From Campylobacteraceae bacterium (GTDB lineage: Bacteria; Campylobacterota; Campylobacteria; Campylobacterales; Sulfurospirillaceae): a stretch of DNA of 7,404 bases. The notes under the pieces were generated by a model, which had not been told where the DNA came from, did not search any database, and saw only the letters and a list, made by a program, of their open reading frames with translations. Positions within the stretch are counted from its first letter, which is position 1; every line of letters begins with the position of its first letter. The translations under genes and the position numbers were made by a program. Positions 5,290 through 7,404 of this stretch are shown here, piece by piece. Location of the stretch: assembly GCA_027055635.1 (NCBI GenBank), contig JALUMZ010000238.1, positions 1-7,404 of the forward strand, given 5' to 3'.

Positions 5290-5856
5290 TTATGGTAGTA
5301 ATTTAAATTCTACCCTTCTGTTTTCTGCCCAACAATCTTTAGTTTGAGCTGTACATACAGGGTTGCTTTCTCCATAGCTTACGATCATCATTCTATCGAG
5401 TCCAACACCTTGTGCGTTTAGAGCATCTTTTACGCTTTTTGCTCTTTTGAGTCCTAAAGCATAGTTGTACTCGTCGGTTCCCCATTCATCACAGTTTCCC
5501 TCTAATTTTACTGAAAATTTTTGAGCTTTATCTCCATCTAGTATAGTGGCACTATTAGCCACAACGGGCTTCATATCTTCCCTAATATTATATTTGTCAA
5601 AATCAAAATTAACAGGTCTAAGTTGTGATTCTAGATTTGCAATTAGGTACTTAAGACTATTTGAATTTTTAGCCATACCACTGTTTGAATTCATGCTATT
5701 TGAATTCATACTGTTTGTGTTTCCCATACTGTTACTACTGTTTGTATTTTGCATTTTTTGATTTTTTGTTGTCATATCTACATCAGGATTTTTCTGGCTA
5801 CATCCTGTAAATAGCAGAACTGCCACACTCATACTCGCTAAAACTAATCTCTTCAT
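5290..5856 (-). CDS. pal: Peptidoglycan-associated lipoprotein Pal
   Basis: An outer-membrane lipoprotein that grips peptidoglycan and binds TolB. The 188-residue precursor has a lipoprotein signal peptide with lipobox LFTGC, so Cys19 is the expected lipid-bearing residue. A disordered Asn/Ser/Met-rich linker follows (about 31-67). The OmpA-like domain begins at VNFDFDKYNI (82-91). EGNCDEWGTDEYNYALGLKRA (119-139) is the peptidoglycan-binding segment, with Asp123 and Arg138 spaced 15 apart as in diaminopimelate-binding OmpA domains; SYGESNPVC (160-168) is typical of Pal. The ATG has GAGGTGG 4 bases upstream. The gene lies 58 bp after tolB with an extended -10 box in the gap, so it can have its own transcript. 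The repeated linker is the only oddity. Confidence 0.96.
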   Translation of the reverse strand: MKRLVLASMSVAVLLFTGCSQKNPDVDMTTKNQKMQNTNSSNSMGNTNSMNSNSMNSNSGMAKNSNSLKYLIANLESQLRPVNFDFDKYNIREDMKPVVANSATILDGDKAQKFSVKLEGNCDEWGTDEYNYALGLKRAKSVKDALNAQGVGLDRMMIVSYGESNPVCTAQTKDCWAENRRVEFKLLP

Positions 5857-5892
5857 TATACCACCTCTTTTATTTTTTTTATAACTTGCGCT

Positions 5893-5901
5893 ATTTTATC
5901 A
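5893..5901 (-). promoter_or_regulatory. Extended -10 promoter box upstream of pal
   Basis: The minus strand reads TGATAAAAT, a strong extended -10, 36 bases before the pal ATG and just after the tolB stop. No -35 is evident; upstream A/T tracts fit promoters of this phylum. A separate promoter would allow the abundant lipoprotein to be made in excess of TolB. Confidence 0.6.
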
Positions 5902-5914
5902 TATTTTTCTAAAA

Positions 5915-7183
5915 TTACCAATCAATCGACTGAATTTTTCCGACTTTGAGCGGAAATAAGAAACTTTTGTTGGCATTTAGTCTTACAACACCTAGTGAAC
6001 TTTGATTTTTAAAGTGCTTTATGAATAAAATAGTATCTTTATCTCTTGCAAATCTTGGATAAAGATTTTTACCGTTTGCAGTCAATTGCCTGATATAGTC
6101 TGTTTTTGTTGAAATCAGATATAGGTTAAAAATATTTCCTCCAAATTCACTCTTCTTCTCTCTACTAGAGTAAACTATATAGTTATCAAGTGCCGATACT
6201 GAATTATTATTTTTACCATGATAAACCATCTGTTCTACACTTTTAGCACCTATAGCTTTTGAAAAGATATTTGGATATCCTAATCTATCTGAAATAAATA
6301 TAATTTTTTTATCATTATCTATAAAATTTCCATTTACATCAATTCCTGAATATCTAGTAACTCTTTGAAGTTGTTTAAATCTCAAATCATATAAATATAT
6401 ATCTGCTTGGTCATTTGGTGCCATAGTCAAAAGAAGTTTTGTGCCATCTTTTGAGACATCAGAACAGACTAGCATACCTTTGGCAGATAAAATTTTTACT
6501 CTTTGTCCGCTTGTTAGATTGACTTTGTATAGTGTCGGAAGATATCCATTATATGAGGTATAATAAAATGAATTTTGTATATTATCAGCCCATTTTGGAA
6601 ATATGTTTAATCCACCCTTGACGATTGTTTTTTGAAATGTAAGGGTATAGTCAGAGACTATTATTTCCGATTCTCTCTTTCCTGTATATTTTGAAAATAG
6701 AATAAATTGTTCCATCCACTTTATAGAAGGTGCGCCTATCAAATCATTTGTATTTACTACTATTTCATGCGCTAAAAATGGGAATCTTTTTGGATTATCC
6801 ATCTTGTAGTTTGTCTCATTTCTGACTTGTCCACTACTGGCATTAATCAGTTTGACATTGGCAATCAGTGAATTTTCTTGCGAAACCAATCTAAATCTCA
6901 AAATCAGATCAACACTTCTTTTGCTTAGAAAGTTTTCGCTAATATCACCATCATAAGTGCTTTGAAGATAATCACCCAAAGGTCTAAAATGTGCACTTAC
7001 TCTTAAGTCTCCTACTAATATCTTAAAAAATTTCTTTCTTAAGTACATATCTTCACTAGCATCACTGGCATCTTGTACAGCAATTTTTGGTAAAGTATCC
7101 AACTTTTTTACAATCTCCACAGTTGCATCATATGCAAAAAGGGAATAAACTAAAATTAATAATGATACTACTATTTTAATCAT
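5915..7183 (-). CDS. tolB: Tol-Pal system periplasmic protein TolB
   Basis: TolB is the soluble periplasmic partner that cycles between Pal and TolA during outer-membrane constriction. The 422-residue precursor has a signal peptide (MIK, hydrophobic core, likely cleavage after FA at 17). An N-terminal alpha/beta domain spans about 20-160. A C-terminal beta-propeller follows with degenerate TolB/WD40-like blades: PKWADNIQNSFYYTSY (196-211), SKDGTKLLLTMAPNDQADIYLYDL (244-267), FIDNDKKIIFISDRLGYPNIF (287-307) and YPRFARDKDTILFIKH (375-390). The C-terminus IQSIDW is typical. Length is close to E. coli TolB (430). The ATG has AAGGAT about 7 bases upstream and overlaps the end of the preceding TolA-like frame by 8 bases. 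The TolB box that inserts into TolA is not conserved well enough to mark. Confidence 0.96.
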   Translation of the reverse strand: MIKIVVSLLILVYSLFAYDATVEIVKKLDTLPKIAVQDASDASEDMYLRKKFFKILVGDLRVSAHFRPLGDYLQSTYDGDISENFLSKRSVDLILRFRLVSQENSLIANVKLINASSGQVRNETNYKMDNPKRFPFLAHEIVVNTNDLIGAPSIKWMEQFILFSKYTGKRESEIIVSDYTLTFQKTIVKGGLNIFPKWADNIQNSFYYTSYNGYLPTLYKVNLTSGQRVKILSAKGMLVCSDVSKDGTKLLLTMAPNDQADIYLYDLRFKQLQRVTRYSGIDVNGNFIDNDKKIIFISDRLGYPNIFSKAIGAKSVEQMVYHGKNNNSVSALDNYIVYSSREKKSEFGGNIFNLYLISTKTDYIRQLTANGKNLYPRFARDKDTILFIKHFKNQSSLGVVRLNANKSFLFPLKVGKIQSIDW

Positions 7184-7404
7184 TTCTTATATCCTTAAAT
7201 TCAACTTGTAACTTAAATATCTCACCTTCGTTAAAAGGAGGAAACTCTTTATCTCTCATATCTTCTAAAAAATCAACCAATTTAGAATTGAATTCATCAT
7301 TATATGAAAGTTTTACTATTTTATAACTAAAAGTTCCCTCTTTATCTATATAAATTTCTACAGTTGCACTGTTTCCTGAGACAGTATCTATGGTATTTTG
7401 CCAG
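7176..7404 (-). CDS. tolA: TolA/TonB C-terminal domain protein, 3' end (partial)
   Basis: Only the last 75 codons are in the window; the gene begins beyond base 7404. The frame reads WQNTIDTVSGNSATVEIYIDK from 7403 and ends with VEFKDIRND and TAA at 7178-7176. A central TVEIYIDKEGTFSYKIVKLS followed by a helix (NSKLVDFLEDM) and PPF fits the beta-alpha fold of TolA/TonB C-terminal domains, which in TolA contact TolB and Pal in the periplasm. It overlaps the tolB start by 8 bases. The next gene being tolB favours TolA over TonB. The membrane anchor and linker are not visible, so the name rests on context. Confidence 0.75.
   Translation of the reverse strand, partial: WQNTIDTVSGNSATVEIYIDKEGTFSYKIVKLSYNDEFNSKLVDFLEDMRDKEFPPFNEGEIFKLQVEFKDIRND

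Overview
The window is an AT-rich, single-strand-coded block: every convincing gene lies on the minus strand and runs from high to low coordinates. The order (TolA C-terminus)-tolB-pal-cpoB-slyD-[AAA+/Fis-type protein]-fabD-[carbon-nitrogen hydrolase]-mtnN-ttcA closely matches the Campylobacter jejuni tolA/tolB/pal/ybgF/slyD/fabD/pfs/PP-loop order as I recall it, with two extra genes either side of fabD. Base composition, gene order and protein style point to Campylobacterota, most likely a Sulfurimonas-like organism. The genus is an inference and was not tested.

Layout in transcription order. 7404-5290 holds the end of a TolA/TonB-type protein, TolB and the lipoprotein Pal, the envelope-spanning Tol-Pal system. 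5289-5027 is a 263-bp spacer largely filled by a 182-bp nearly self-complementary element with 23-bp perfect terminal inverted repeats, flanked by an 8-bp direct repeat. It looks like a MITE inserted in the stem of an older hairpin. 5026-4157 is the periplasmic coiled-coil/TPR protein CpoB. After a short gap with a good extended -10 promoter come slyD (peptidyl-prolyl isomerase with a Cys/His tail), a short AAA+ protein resembling sigma-54 activators but without room for the GAFTGA loop, fabD and a nitrilase-superfamily amidase. The AAA+/fabD and fabD/hydrolase junctions are both 4-base ATGA overlaps, so these three genes are almost certainly co-translated. A 298-bp spacer with several inverted repeats (779-1076) follows, then mtnN, whose 3' end overlaps the TTG start of a ttcA-like gene that leaves the window.

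Functionally the window joins envelope maintenance (TolB, Pal, CpoB), protein folding and metal handling (SlyD), fatty-acid initiation (FabD) and nucleoside salvage (MtnN, which in Campylobacterota also serves the futalosine route to menaquinone) with tRNA thiolation (TtcA). No tRNA or rRNA gene, CRISPR array or intact insertion sequence was seen. No convincing intrinsic terminator was found, in keeping with long read-through transcription with internal promoters before pal and slyD.

The points most worth following up are the MITE-like element between pal and cpoB, the GAFTGA-less AAA+/Fis-type protein with two hairpins around its GTG start, and the structured spacer upstream of mtnN.
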